Shown here one piece after another: positions 37,405 through 46,478 of a stretch of 64,000 bases of DNA. The notes beneath the pieces were generated by a model. The model did no database searches. It saw nothing but the letters and a program-made list of their open reading frames with translations, and had not been told where the DNA came from. Origin of the DNA: Streptomyces phaeoluteigriseus (lineage in GTDB: Bacteria; Actinomycetota; Actinomycetes; Streptomycetales; Streptomycetaceae). The first letter of the stretch is position 1; each line of letters opens with the position of its first letter. The stretch covers positions 1,236,858-1,300,857 of the forward strand of contig NZ_MPOH02000011.1 of NCBI RefSeq assembly GCF_001896135.2, given 5' to 3'. Both the position numbers and the translations under genes were made by a program.

Positions 37405-38526
37405 TCAGCTCTCCCGCCGACCGCCCCCCGGCGGTGGCGCCGTGCTGTCGCGCAGGACCAGGCGAGTGGGGACCAGGGTCGTGCCGCGTTGGGGGCCGTC
37501 GCGGCGCATCTTGCGGAGTACGGCCTGCACGCAGAGACGGCCGACCTCGGCGAAATCCTGGTGGAGGGTGGTCAGCGGGGGCAGGAAGGAGCCCGCCTCG
37601 GGGATGTCGTCGAAGCCGATCACGCTGACGTCCTCGGGGACGCGCCGGCCGCGCTCGTGCAGGGCGCGCAGCAGGCCGAGGGCCATCTGGTCGTTGGCCG
37701 CGAAAACGGCGGTGCAGTCCTCTTGGGCGGCGAGTTCTAGACCGGCGTGGTAGCCGGATTCGGCCGACCAGTCGCCGCGGACGACGGGCGGCGTGGGGCG
37801 GCCCGCGTCGGTGAGTGCTCCGCGCCAGGCGTCGGCGCGGCGCTGGGCGGCGAAGGAGTCCTCGGGCCCCGCGAGGTGATACACCGTCAGGTGGCCCAGG
37901 TCCAGGAGGTGTTGGACGGCCGTGCGGGTGCCGCCGGACTGGTCGGTGTCGACGACGGTGTAGTGGCTGCCGGCGTCGGAGTCGACGACCACGACCTGGA
38001 CGTGCGGCGGCAGGGTGACGGTCGCCGCGTCCAGCAGGTGGACCTCCATGATGACGATGACCGCGTCGACGGCGAGTTCCTCGAGGCGGGAGAACGCGCC
38101 GCGCACCTCGTCCGTCGTGGGCACGGCGACCGGCAGCAGCGTCACCGCGTACCCCTCGGCGGCGGCGGAGGTCGCGATGGCTTCCAGGGTGCGTACGTTG
38201 CCGGTCGTGGACAGCGTGAAGGTGATCACGCCTATGGTGCGGAACTCTCCGCGCTTGAGGGCGCGGGCCGCGCTGTTGGGCCGGTAGCCCAGCTCCTTCA
38301 TGGCGGCGAGCACCTGCTGCCGGGTTTCCTCGTTCACACCGGCGTAACCGTTGGAGACCCGGGACACCGTCTGCGAGGACACCCCGGCGAGGCGTGCCAC
38401 GTCCGCCATCGAGGCGGTGGTGCGGCCCCGGCCGCGAGCCCGGCGTACCGCGCCGTCCGGGCCTTGAGCACCCCCGGCCGGGCCCATGGCCGTCCCGGTT
38501 CCGTTCGCCGGGGCTCTTTCAGCCAT
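37405..38526 (-). CDS. LacI-family repressor of the galactan locus
   Basis: 373 aa. After a disordered Gly/Ala/Arg-rich N-terminus of about 35 residues comes the LacI HTH (SMADVARLAGVSSQTVSRVS) with the hinge NSAARALKRGEF. A periplasmic-binding-like effector domain follows (TIGVITFTLSTTGN, FAANDQMALGLLRAL, VSVIGFDDIPEAG). It faces away from the sugar import operon, and two palindromic operators lie between them. It should repress both its own gene and the operon until a galacto-oligosaccharide binds. ATG at 38526; GTG at 38532 is possible. Confidence 0.88.
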   Translation of the reverse strand: MAERAPANGTGTAMGPAGGAQGPDGAVRRARGRGRTTASMADVARLAGVSSQTVSRVSNGYAGVNEETRQQVLAAMKELGYRPNSAARALKRGEFRTIGVITFTLSTTGNVRTLEAIATSAAAEGYAVTLLPVAVPTTDEVRGAFSRLEELAVDAVIVIMEVHLLDAATVTLPPHVQVVVVDSDAGSHYTVVDTDQSGGTRTAVQHLLDLGHLTVYHLAGPEDSFAAQRRADAWRGALTDAGRPTPPVVRGDWSAESGYHAGLELAAQEDCTAVFAANDQMALGLLRALHERGRRVPEDVSVIGFDDIPEAGSFLPPLTTLHQDFAEVGRLCVQAVLRKMRRDGPQRGTTLVPTRLVLRDSTAPPPGGGRRES

Positions 38527-38628
38527 CTCCACGCGTTGCCCCCATCTTTCTGTCGCCGTAGCTTTCAGGGTCTCCGCAGATGACCCTTGACCATGGTTAT
38601 CGGGGCAGTGTAGACATGCCGCCATCAG

Positions 38629-38644
38629 ATGTTTACGTAAACAT
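38629..38644. promoter_or_regulatory. LacI-type operator O1
   Basis: ATGTTTACGTAAACAT is a perfect 16-bp palindrome with the central CG step usual for LacI/GalR sites. It is 103 bp upstream of the repressor gene start and 45 bp centre-to-centre from O2. Between O1 and O2 sits a small hairpin (CCACCGC, 6-nt loop, GCGGTGG; 38651-38670). Confidence 0.88.
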
Positions 38645-38673
38645 AACAGCCCACCGCCTCTTCGCGGTGGCTG

Positions 38674-38689
38674 ATGTTTGCGTAAACAT
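38674..38689. promoter_or_regulatory. LacI-type operator O2
   Basis: ATGTTTGCGTAAACAT differs from O1 at a single position. It lies 68 bp before the first permease start codon, where it would overlap the promoter of the transport operon. Two nearly equal sites about four helical turns apart suggest cooperative binding of the adjacent repressor. Confidence 0.88.
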
Positions 38690-38756
38690 CGTGGCGGTGC
38701 GCACGGCACGTCGGCGCGACACCGCGGGTTCCAGGACTGGATGAGCGAGGAACGAC

Positions 38757-39683
38757 ATGACGACGCTGCAACCGCCGGTGGCCGCCGAGCCGCGGCCGGC
38801 GCCCCCTCCGGCGAACCGGGACCGCCGCTCCTGGATGGGCTGGGGCTTCATCGGTCCCTTCGTGGCCGTATTCGCCCTGGTCTTCCTGGCCCCGATCGCG
38901 TATTCGATCTACCTCAGCCTCTTCCGTGACCAGCTCATCGGCGGCACGCAGTTCGTCGGCTTCGACAACTACACGCAGGCGCTGAAGGACGACCAGTTCT
39001 GGGGCGCGCTCGGGCGGGTGTCGCTGTTCCTGGCCATCCAGGTGCCGATCATGCTGGGCATCGCCCTGCTGGTGGCGCTGGCGCTGGACAGCGGCCGGCT
39101 CTACGGCAAGAGCTTCTTCCGCATCACGATCTTCCTGCCGTACGCGGTGCCCGCCGTGGTCGCCACCCTCATGTGGGGCTTCATGTACGGCACGAAGTAC
39201 GGCCTGGTCGGTGACGTCAACGAGGCGTTCGGCGTCTCGCTGCCCGACCCGCTCTCCCCCGACCTGGTGCTGGCGTCGATCGGCAACATCGTCACCTGGG
39301 AGTTCGTCGGCTACAACATGCTGATCTTCTACTCGGCGCTGCGCGTCATCCCGCACTCGCTGTACGAGGCGGCGGAGATCGACGGCGCCGGACAGATCCG
39401 CGTGATCACGGCGATCAAGTTGCCCGCCATCCGGGGCGCCCTCGTCATCGCGACGATCTTCTCGATCATCGGCAGCTTCCAGCTGTTCAACGAGCCGAAC
39501 ATCCTGCGGCCGCTGGCCCGCAACGCCATCACCACCGACTACACGCCGAACTTCTACACGTACTCGCTGTCCTTCAACGGCCAGCAGCACAACTACTCCG
39601 CGACGGTGGCCATCATCATGGGCCTGATCACGATGGTGATCGCCTACGTCGTGCAGCTGCGCGGCATGCGCAAGGGAGCGTGA
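38757..39683 (+). CDS. ABC sugar transporter permease 1 (MalF type)
   Basis: 308 aa with six membrane helices (GWGFIGPFVAVFALVFLAP first). The cytoplasmic EAA loop that docks on the ATPase is EAAEIDGAGQIRVITAIKLP. It forms a heterodimer with the next permease and imports oligosaccharides delivered by the lipoprotein. The ATG follows GAGGAACGAC. No ATPase gene is present in the operon, so the shared ATPase MsiK is expected to energise it, as for other Streptomyces CUT1 importers. Confidence 0.92.
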   Translation: MTTLQPPVAAEPRPAPPPANRDRRSWMGWGFIGPFVAVFALVFLAPIAYSIYLSLFRDQLIGGTQFVGFDNYTQALKDDQFWGALGRVSLFLAIQVPIMLGIALLVALALDSGRLYGKSFFRITIFLPYAVPAVVATLMWGFMYGTKYGLVGDVNEAFGVSLPDPLSPDLVLASIGNIVTWEFVGYNMLIFYSALRVIPHSLYEAAEIDGAGQIRVITAIKLPAIRGALVIATIFSIIGSFQLFNEPNILRPLARNAITTDYTPNFYTYSLSFNGQQHNYSATVAIIMGLITMVIAYVVQLRGMRKGA

Positions 39684-39687
39684 CCCG

Positions 39688-40635
39688 ATGAGCAGCCCTC
39701 TCACCACCGCCTCCCCGTCCGTACCCGCGAAGACCTCAGGTCCCGGCCGGAACACCCCGCGGCTGCGCAAGCCGGGCAAGCCCTCCGCCGGAAAGCCCAG
39801 GCGCAGCGTGCTGCTGACGGTGCTGACCTCGCTGATCGTCATCTACACCGTCGTACCGCTGATCTGGCTGGCCATCAACGCCACCAAGACGCAGACGGGT
39901 CTGGCCGACTCGTCCGGGATGTGGTTCGCCGACGACTTCGCGCTGTGGGACAACATCCGTGACACGTTCACCTACGACGACGGCGTGTTCACGCGCTGGC
40001 TGCTGAACACCCTGATGTACGTGGTGCTGGGCGCCGGCGGGGCCACCTTCCTCGCGGTGCTCGGCGGTTACGCGCTGGCGAAGTTCGACTTCCCCGGCAA
40101 GCGCGGCATCTTCGCCACGGTCATCGGCGCGGTCGCGGTCCCCGGTACGGCCCTGGCGGTGCCCACCTTCCTGATGTTCAGCAAGATGGGTCTGACCGAC
40201 ACCCCGTGGGCCGTGATCATCCCCTCGCTGGTCTCGCCGTTCGGCCTGTACCTGATGTGGGTGTTCGCCACCGAGGCGATCCCCACCGAACTGCTCGAGG
40301 CCGCCCGCATCGACGGGGCCGGCGAGGCGCGGATCTTCTTCACCGTCGCCCTGCCGCTGCTCGCCCCGGGCATCGTGACGGTGCTGCTGTTCACCACGGT
40401 CGCCACCTGGAACAACTACTTCCTGCCGCTGATCATGCTCAAGGACTCGGACTGGTATCCGCTGACGCTCGGACTGAGCGTGTGGAACTCCCAGGCCGAG
40501 ACCATCGGCGGCGACGTCATCTTCAACCTGGTGATCACCGGTTCGCTGCTCACCATCCTGCCGCTCATCGCCGCGTTCCTGCTGCTCCAGAAGTACTGGC
40601 AGTCGGGTCTCGCCGCGGGCAGCGTCAAGGAGTGA
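39688..40635 (+). CDS. ABC sugar transporter permease 2 (MalG type)
   Basis: 315 aa. A basic, Pro/Ser-rich cytoplasmic N-terminus of about 40 residues precedes six helices (VLLTVLTSLIVIYTVVPLIW first). The EAA loop is EAARIDGAGEARIFFTVALP. It starts 4 bp after the stop of permease 1 and is partner to it. Shared regulation through the two LacI operators upstream of the operon. Confidence 0.92.
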   Translation: MSSPLTTASPSVPAKTSGPGRNTPRLRKPGKPSAGKPRRSVLLTVLTSLIVIYTVVPLIWLAINATKTQTGLADSSGMWFADDFALWDNIRDTFTYDDGVFTRWLLNTLMYVVLGAGGATFLAVLGGYALAKFDFPGKRGIFATVIGAVAVPGTALAVPTFLMFSKMGLTDTPWAVIIPSLVSPFGLYLMWVFATEAIPTELLEAARIDGAGEARIFFTVALPLLAPGIVTVLLFTTVATWNNYFLPLIMLKDSDWYPLTLGLSVWNSQAETIGGDVIFNLVITGSLLTILPLIAAFLLLQKYWQSGLAAGSVKE

Positions 40636-40724
40636 CCCCTCGGCCCAGCGGCCGTCCCCTCAGCCCCACACCGCGCACCACCACCCTCACCCCGTCCCGC
40701 CCACGAAGAAGTGGAAGCACCTCC

Positions 40725-42062
40725 ATGCGCAGAAAGACCAGCCGCCTGCTTCGCGGCATCGCCCTCCTGTCCACGCTCGCCCTGGGCGCCACCGCCTGCG
40801 GCGGCTCGGACGACGACTCCGCCGGCAAGGCGGTCTCCGCCTCGGACATCCAGGCGGCCCTGAAGAAGGGCGGCACGGTGACGGTGTGGTCCTGGGAGCC
40901 CACGCTGAAGACGGTCGCCGCCGACTTCCAGAAGAAGTACCCGAAGGTCAAGATCAACCTCGTCAGCGAGCGGTCCGGCGACAAGCACTACACCGCGCTG
41001 TCGAACGCGATCTCGGCCGAGAAGGGCGTCCCGGACGTCGCGCAGGTCGAGTACTTCGCGGTGAGCCAGTACGCCCTCACCAAGGGCCTCTCGGACCTGG
41101 CCCCCTTCGGCGCCGACAAGCTGGCGTCCAAGTACACGCCGGGTCCGTGGAACGCCGTCAGCGAGGACAAGGCGGTCTACGGCCTGCCGATGGACTCCGG
41201 CCCCATGGCGATGTTCTACAACAAGAAGGTCTTCGACAAGTACAAGATCGCCGTCCCCACCACGTGGGACGAGTACGTCGATGCCGCGCGGGCCCTGCAC
41301 AAGGCCGACCCCAAGGTCTACATCGCCAACGACGCCGGTGACGCGGGCTTCACCACCAGCATGCTGTGGCAGGCCGGTTCGCGGCCCTACCAGGTCGACG
41401 GCACCAACGTGAAGATCGACTTCGCCGACGCGGGTGCCAAGAAGTACACGGACACCTGGCAGAAGCTCATCGACGAGAAGCTCGTCTCGCCGATCAACGG
41501 CTGGACCGACGACTGGTACAAGGGCCTGGGCGACGGCACCATCGCCACACTGACCAGCGGCGCCTGGATGCCCGCCAACTTCGCCACCGGTGTGCCGAAC
41601 GCGGCCGGCGACTGGCGCGCGGCCCCCATGCCGGCGTGGACCAAGGGCGAGAAGGCCAGCGCGGAGAACGGCGGCAGCTCGCTGACCCTGCCCTCGCTCG
41701 GCAAGAACAAGGAACTCGCGTACGCCTTCGTCGAGTACGCGAACTCCGGTGACGGCGTGCAGACCCGCGTCAAGCAGGGTGCCTTCCCGGCGACCACGGC
41801 GGAGCTGCAGTCCTCCGAGTTCCAGAGCACCAAGTTCGAGTACTTCGGTGGCCAGGAGGCGAACAAGATCTTCGCCGACTCCGCCGCGAACGTCGCCGAC
41901 GACTGGTCGTACCTGCCGTTCCAGCAGTACGCCAACTCGATCTTCAACGACACCGTGGGCAAGGCCTACGTCTCCGGCACGAAGCTGTCGGACGGTCTGA
42001 AGTCGTGGCAGGACGCCTCGGTGAAGTACGGCGAGGAGCAGGGCTTCACCGTCGAGAAGTAG
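40725..42062 (+). CDS. Sugar-binding lipoprotein of the galacto-oligosaccharide importer
   Basis: 445 aa. The signal peptide ends in a lipobox (LGATAC, Cys25), giving a lipid-anchored extracellular protein. The type 1 solute-binding fold is recognised from TVTVWSWEPTLKTVAADFQ, the conserved SGAWMP region, and aromatic-rich strands (GWTDDWYKGLGDG) that likely stack on sugars. It lies 90 bp after permease 2. A GC-rich hairpin directly after the stop codon probably stabilises this message relative to downstream genes. Confidence 0.92.
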   Translation: MRRKTSRLLRGIALLSTLALGATACGGSDDDSAGKAVSASDIQAALKKGGTVTVWSWEPTLKTVAADFQKKYPKVKINLVSERSGDKHYTALSNAISAEKGVPDVAQVEYFAVSQYALTKGLSDLAPFGADKLASKYTPGPWNAVSEDKAVYGLPMDSGPMAMFYNKKVFDKYKIAVPTTWDEYVDAARALHKADPKVYIANDAGDAGFTTSMLWQAGSRPYQVDGTNVKIDFADAGAKKYTDTWQKLIDEKLVSPINGWTDDWYKGLGDGTIATLTSGAWMPANFATGVPNAAGDWRAAPMPAWTKGEKASAENGGSSLTLPSLGKNKELAYAFVEYANSGDGVQTRVKQGAFPATTAELQSSEFQSTKFEYFGGQEANKIFADSAANVADDWSYLPFQQYANSIFNDTVGKAYVSGTKLSDGLKSWQDASVKYGEEQGFTVEK

Positions 42063-42078
42063 GACAGCGACAGACGAT

Positions 42079-42107
42079 GGGCGGCGCGGGCGATGTCCGC
42101 GCCGCCC
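42079..42107 (+). terminator. Hairpin after the lipoprotein gene
   Basis: GGGCGGCGCGG (42079-42089) pairs perfectly with CCGCGCCGCCC (42097-42107) over a 7-nt loop, 17 nt after the stop codon. There is no U-run, so partial termination or 3' end protection is more likely than a full stop before the GH42 gene. Confidence 0.65.
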
Positions 42108-42134
42108 CGTGCACCACACCCCGGAAGGACCGCC

Positions 42135-44186
42135 ATGATTTCCACCCTCCACTCCCGCCGCCGCGGGGCGGACGGTGACCCCGCCCCGCGTCTGGCCTAC
42201 GGCGCCGACTACAACCCCGAGCAGTGGCCCCGGGACGTGTGGGAGGAGGACGTACGGCTGATGCGCGAGGCCGGCGTCACCGTGGTGTCCGTGGCGATCT
42301 TCTCCTGGGCCCGGATCCAGCCGGACCGGGACACCTGGGACTTCGGCTGGCTCGACGAGGTCATGGACCTTCTGCACGCGGGCGGCATCGGCGTCGACCT
42401 GGCCACCGCGACCGCCTCCCCGCCGCCCTGGCTGACCACCGCCCACCCGGAGATCCTGCCGGTGACGGCGAGCGGCGAGACGGTGTGGCCGGGTGCCCGC
42501 CAGCACTGGCGGCCCACCTCCCCCGTCTTCCGCGAGCACGCCCTGCGGCTGGTGCGCGAGCTGGCGTCCCGGTACAAGGACCACCCCGCGCTGGTGGCCT
42601 GGCACATCTCCAACGAGCTGGGCTGCCACAACGTCTACGACTACTCCGACGACGCGGCCCGCGCCTTCCGCGGCTGGCTGCGCGCCCGCTACGGCACGCT
42701 GGAGGCCCTCAACCACGCGTGGGGCACGGCGTTCTGGTCGCAGCGCTACAGCGACTGGGAGCAGATCCTGCCGCCTCGGCTGGCCGCCTCGCACCCCAAC
42801 CCGACGCAGCAGCTGGACTTCAAGCGCTTCTCCTCCGACGCGCTGAAGGACCACCTGCGCGCGGAGCGGGAGGTCCTCCGCGAGATCACCCCGGACGTGC
42901 CGGTCACCACCAACTTCATGGTGATGGGCAACACCAAGGGCATGAACTACCCGGACTGGGCCGCCGAGATCGACTTCGTCTCCAACGACCACTACGTGCA
43001 CCCCGGACCGCAGGACCGCGACGAGCTGTCGTTCTCCGCGAATCTGACGAGCGGCATCTCCGGCGGGCGGCCCTGGTTCCTGATGGAGCACTCCACCAGC
43101 GCCGTGAACTGGCAGCCGGTCAACGTGGCCAAGCGGCCCGGCGACCTCGCCCGCGACGCGCTGCTGCACGTGGCGCACGGCGCGGACGCGGTCTGCTACT
43201 TCCAGTGGCGGCAGTCGGCGGCCGGCGCCGAGAAGTACCACTCGGCGATGGTCCCGCACGCCGGCGCGGACAGCGACCTGTTCCGGGCCGTGACCGCGCT
43301 CGGCGACACCCTCAGGACTCTCGCGCCGGTGGCCGGGACCGAGCGGGAGACCGCCCGGGTCGGCATCCTGTACGACTGGGAGTCGTGGTGGGCCAGCGAG
43401 CAGGACTCGCACCCCACCTCCCTGCTCGACTACCGGCAGGAGGCGCTCGACTGGTACTCGGCGCTCCTCGCCCTCGGCGTCCGCGCCGACCTCGTCACCA
43501 CCCGCGCCGACCTCTCCCGCCACCAGGTGCTGATCGCCCCGGTGCTGCACGTGGTGCCCGCCGAGCTGGCCAAGGAGCTGACCCGGTACACCGAGCGGGG
43601 CGGCCACCTGATCACCACGTACTTCTCCGGCGTGGTCGACGAGAACGACCACGTCTGGCTGGGCGGCTATCCGGGGGCCCTGCGCGAGCTGCTCGGCATC
43701 CGGGTCGAGGAGTTCGGGCCGCTGCGGGCCGGGGAGAGCGTGGAGCTGGACGACGGGGCCACGGGCACCCTGTGGACCGACCAGATCACCGCCGCCGACG
43801 CCGACACGCAGATCCTGGCCCGCTACCGCACCGGTGTGCAGGCCGGCCGCCCCGCCGTCACCCGCCGTCGCACGGGCGAGGGTTCGGCGTCCTACGTCTC
43901 CACCCGCCTCGGCGTCGACGGGCTCGTGTCCCTGCTGCCGCGGCTGCTGGAGCCCGCCGGGGTCGGCAGCGAGCTTCCCGAGGAGGCCCGCGGCCGGGTC
44001 GAACTGACCGTCCGCCGCGGGGACTCGGGGCGGTTCCTGTTCCTGGTCAACCGGACCGACGACACCGTGCCCGTCACCGGACTCGCCGGGGAGGTCCTGG
44101 TCGGCACGGACGGCACGGACGGCACCGACGGTGCTCTGGTCCTCGGGCCGCGCCAGGTCGCCGTACTGCACCAGCCCGCGGGCTGA
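42135..44186 (+). CDS. Beta-galactosidase, GH42 (GanA-like)
   Basis: 683 aa, intracellular (no signal peptide). The TIM barrel starts LAYGADYNPEQWPRDVWEED. The acid/base Glu161 lies in AWHISNELGCH and the nucleophile Glu318 in WFLMEHSTSAVNW. The beta-galactosidase trimerisation domain and a small C-terminal beta domain follow. It releases galactose from imported galacto-oligosaccharides. ATG at 42135 has GGAAGGA about 6 nt upstream; an in-frame ATG further up lacks one. Near the C-terminus a short G-T-D triplet repeat (GTDGTDGTDG) interrupts a loop. Confidence 0.93.
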   Translation: MISTLHSRRRGADGDPAPRLAYGADYNPEQWPRDVWEEDVRLMREAGVTVVSVAIFSWARIQPDRDTWDFGWLDEVMDLLHAGGIGVDLATATASPPPWLTTAHPEILPVTASGETVWPGARQHWRPTSPVFREHALRLVRELASRYKDHPALVAWHISNELGCHNVYDYSDDAARAFRGWLRARYGTLEALNHAWGTAFWSQRYSDWEQILPPRLAASHPNPTQQLDFKRFSSDALKDHLRAEREVLREITPDVPVTTNFMVMGNTKGMNYPDWAAEIDFVSNDHYVHPGPQDRDELSFSANLTSGISGGRPWFLMEHSTSAVNWQPVNVAKRPGDLARDALLHVAHGADAVCYFQWRQSAAGAEKYHSAMVPHAGADSDLFRAVTALGDTLRTLAPVAGTERETARVGILYDWESWWASEQDSHPTSLLDYRQEALDWYSALLALGVRADLVTTRADLSRHQVLIAPVLHVVPAELAKELTRYTERGGHLITTYFSGVVDENDHVWLGGYPGALRELLGIRVEEFGPLRAGESVELDDGATGTLWTDQITAADADTQILARYRTGVQAGRPAVTRRRTGEGSASYVSTRLGVDGLVSLLPRLLEPAGVGSELPEEARGRVELTVRRGDSGRFLFLVNRTDDTVPVTGLAGEVLVGTDGTDGTDGALVLGPRQVAVLHQPAG

Positions 44187-44287
44187 GGCGGAGCGCCGGC
44201 CGGGGCATGCCGCCCGCCGAGGCCGGCGCGCACACCTCCCCGCCCCGCACGACTCCTCGGCACGGCACGCAGCCGTGCGAGGGCCAT

Positions 44288-44314
44288 CCCCTCCCGCCCC
44301 CTCGGCGGGAGGGG
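44288..44314 (+). terminator. Hairpin between GH42 and GH30 genes
   Basis: CCCCTCCCGCC and GGCGGGAGGGG form a perfect 11-bp stem with loop CCCTC, 36 nt before the GH30 start. It may attenuate read-through or mark the end of the GH42 message; a separate GH30 promoter is possible in the 160-bp gap. Confidence 0.6.
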
Positions 44315-44349
44315 CCCACGCAGCGACCGCACCGCAGTTGGGAGAACAG

Positions 44350-46392
44350 ATGGCACGCCGTACCCGCACCGGACGGACCCTCGGGGCCGCCGGACTGACC
44401 GCTCTGGCCACAGCAGGCGCCCTGCTCGCCGTTCCGGCGCAGGCCGAGGCCGCCGCGTCCGTCACCGTGCAGCCGGACCCGTCGTACCAGCAGGAGAAGT
44501 TCGAGGGCTGGGGCACCAGTCTCGTCTGGTTCGCCAACGCGACCGGCGACTATCCGCCGGAGATACGCGAGAAGCTGGCGCGGCTCCTCTTCGGCGACGA
44601 CGGGCTGGCGCTCAACATCGCCCGGTACAACATCGGCGGCGGCAACGCCCCGGACGTCAAGGACTACCTGCGCGCCGGCGGTGCGGTCGAGGGCTGGTGG
44701 AAGGCGCCCGCGGGCACCACCCGCACGGACACCGACTGGTGGAGCGCCGACGACCCGGCGGACTGGAACAAGGACGCCGACGCCGGCCAGCGCTGGTGGG
44801 TCGACCGGATCAAGGACGACATCGACCACTGGGAGACGTTCAGCAACTCCCCGCCGTGGTTCATGACCGTCAGCGGCTATGTCTCCGGCGGGTTCGACTC
44901 CAGTGCGGAGCAGTTGAAGCCGGAGTCCGTCGACGACTTCGCCGCCTACGTGGCGGGGGCGACCAAACTGCTGGAGAAGGCCGAGGGCATCAAGGTCGAC
45001 ACGGTCGACCCGTTCAACGAGCCGAACACCAACTACTGGGGCACCCGTCTCGGTGCGGACGGCCAGCCGGTCGGCGGCCGTCAGGAGGGTGCCCACATCG
45101 GCCCCGAGATGCAGCAGAAGGTCCTCGCCGCCCTGGCGCCGGCGCTGAAGAAGGCCAAGGTCAAGGCCGAGATCTCGGCGATGGACGAGACCAACCCGGG
45201 CATCTTCGCGACCAACTGGAACGCCTACTCGCAGGCCTCCCGCGACCTCGTCGACCAGATGAACGTCCACACCTACGGCACCGGGCAGCGCACCACCGTC
45301 CGGGACCTGGCCAAGGCCGCCGACAAGCCGCTGTGGATGAGCGAGGTCGAGGGCGACTGGGGCGACGGCCAGAGCTTCACCGACATGCGGCCGGGTCTCG
45401 GTCTCGCCCAGCAGATGGTGAACGACCTGCGCGAACTCGAGCCCAGCGCCTGGGTGTTCTGGCAGCCGGTCGAGGACCTCGACAACATGAGGCCGGGCGG
45501 TGAATCGGCGAAGGGCGGCAACTGGGGCAGCATCCAGCTCCCGTTCAGCTGCACCTCGACGGACACCCTCGAGTCCTGCCCGATCCACACCAACACCAAG
45601 TTCGACACCGCGCGCAACTTCACGCACTTCATCAAGCCCGGCGACAAGCTGATCAAGGTGGACGACACCTCCAGCGCCGCCGCCGTCACCGCGGACGGCA
45701 AGGGCGCCTCACTCGTCCACGTCAACAGCACGACCGAGGCCCGCACCGTCACGATCGACCTGTCGAAGTTCCGCAAGGTCGGTAAGAACGCGACCGTCAC
45801 GCCGGTGGTCACCAGCGCCGACGGCAAGCTCCAGCCGCAGGCGCCGATCGCGGTCAGCGACCGCCGGGCCACCTTCACCGTGCCCGCCCAGTCGGTGACC
45901 TCCTTCGCCGTCAGGGGCGTGTCCGGTGTCGCCAAGGACGCCCCGCTGATCCGCAAGGGCCACACCTACACGCTGACCGGCGTGCAGAGCGGCAAGGCGG
46001 TCACCGTCGCCGCGAACGGCACCAGCCTGGTGATCGGCACCGGCAACGGCACCGCGGCCCAGCAGTGGCAGCTCGACGCCCGGTACGGCGGGACCGGCGC
46101 CCGCCAGCGGTACGTGTTCGCCAACCCGGCCGAGGGCAAGCGGCTGGCCGTCCGCGACAACGTGCCCGTGGTCGAGCCCGACACGGGCGAGCGCGACCCG
46201 GCCACCGAGTGGGTCATGTCGACCACCGGTGACGGCACCTGGACCCTGGTGAACCCGGCCACCAGCCGGGTCCTGGAGGTGGGCGGCCAGGCGACGAACG
46301 AGGGCGCCGCCGTCACGACCTGGCAGCCCAACTCCGGCTCCAACCAGCGCTGGAGGGTGACGGACGTGACGGACGTGACGGACGCGTCGTAG
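44350..46392 (+). CDS. Secreted GH30 endo-beta-1,6-galactanase with ricin-type lectin tail
   Basis: 680 aa. A signal peptide (cleavage near AEAAAS) shows export. The GH30 catalytic domain starts KFEGWGTSLVWFANATGDYP; the acid/base is Glu224 in DPFNEPNTNYWG and the nucleophile Glu332 in MSEVEGDWG. A beta-sandwich closes the catalytic unit. The last 135 residues resemble a ricin B/CBM13 lectin (QWQLDARYGGTGARQRY, QRWRVTDV). The subfamily look is that of Streptomyces enzymes cutting beta-1,6-galactan side chains of arabinogalactan. Products would feed the ABC importer and GH42 encoded upstream. Confidence 0.85.
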   Translation: MARRTRTGRTLGAAGLTALATAGALLAVPAQAEAAASVTVQPDPSYQQEKFEGWGTSLVWFANATGDYPPEIREKLARLLFGDDGLALNIARYNIGGGNAPDVKDYLRAGGAVEGWWKAPAGTTRTDTDWWSADDPADWNKDADAGQRWWVDRIKDDIDHWETFSNSPPWFMTVSGYVSGGFDSSAEQLKPESVDDFAAYVAGATKLLEKAEGIKVDTVDPFNEPNTNYWGTRLGADGQPVGGRQEGAHIGPEMQQKVLAALAPALKKAKVKAEISAMDETNPGIFATNWNAYSQASRDLVDQMNVHTYGTGQRTTVRDLAKAADKPLWMSEVEGDWGDGQSFTDMRPGLGLAQQMVNDLRELEPSAWVFWQPVEDLDNMRPGGESAKGGNWGSIQLPFSCTSTDTLESCPIHTNTKFDTARNFTHFIKPGDKLIKVDDTSSAAAVTADGKGASLVHVNSTTEARTVTIDLSKFRKVGKNATVTPVVTSADGKLQPQAPIAVSDRRATFTVPAQSVTSFAVRGVSGVAKDAPLIRKGHTYTLTGVQSGKAVTVAANGTSLVIGTGNGTAAQQWQLDARYGGTGARQRYVFANPAEGKRLAVRDNVPVVEPDTGERDPATEWVMSTTGDGTWTLVNPATSRVLEVGGQATNEGAAVTTWQPNSGSNQRWRVTDVTDVTDAS

Positions 46393-46413
46393 CGTCCGGT
46401 CCGGCAGTCCGAA

Positions 46414-46454
46414 GGCCCGCGCGCACCGTGTCGTCCACGGTGCGGGCGCGGGCC
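46414..46454. terminator. Bidirectional hairpin between convergent genes
   Basis: GGCCCGCGCGCACCGTG and CACGGTGCGGGCGCGGGCC pair around a 5-nt loop TCGTC with one small bulge. The hairpin separates the end of the galactan locus (stop 46392) from the end of the CYTH-CHAD gene (stop 46479). Confidence 0.8.
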
Positions 46455-46478
46455 TCGCCGCGTCGGGTGCTCCGACCG

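Noticed and set aside
40416-44537. 1373-aa open frame on the minus strand across the permease, lipoprotein and GH42 genes
   Set aside because: The plus strand encodes intact, well-recognised proteins with ribosome-binding sites. The long minus frame is a by-product of high G/C at third positions.
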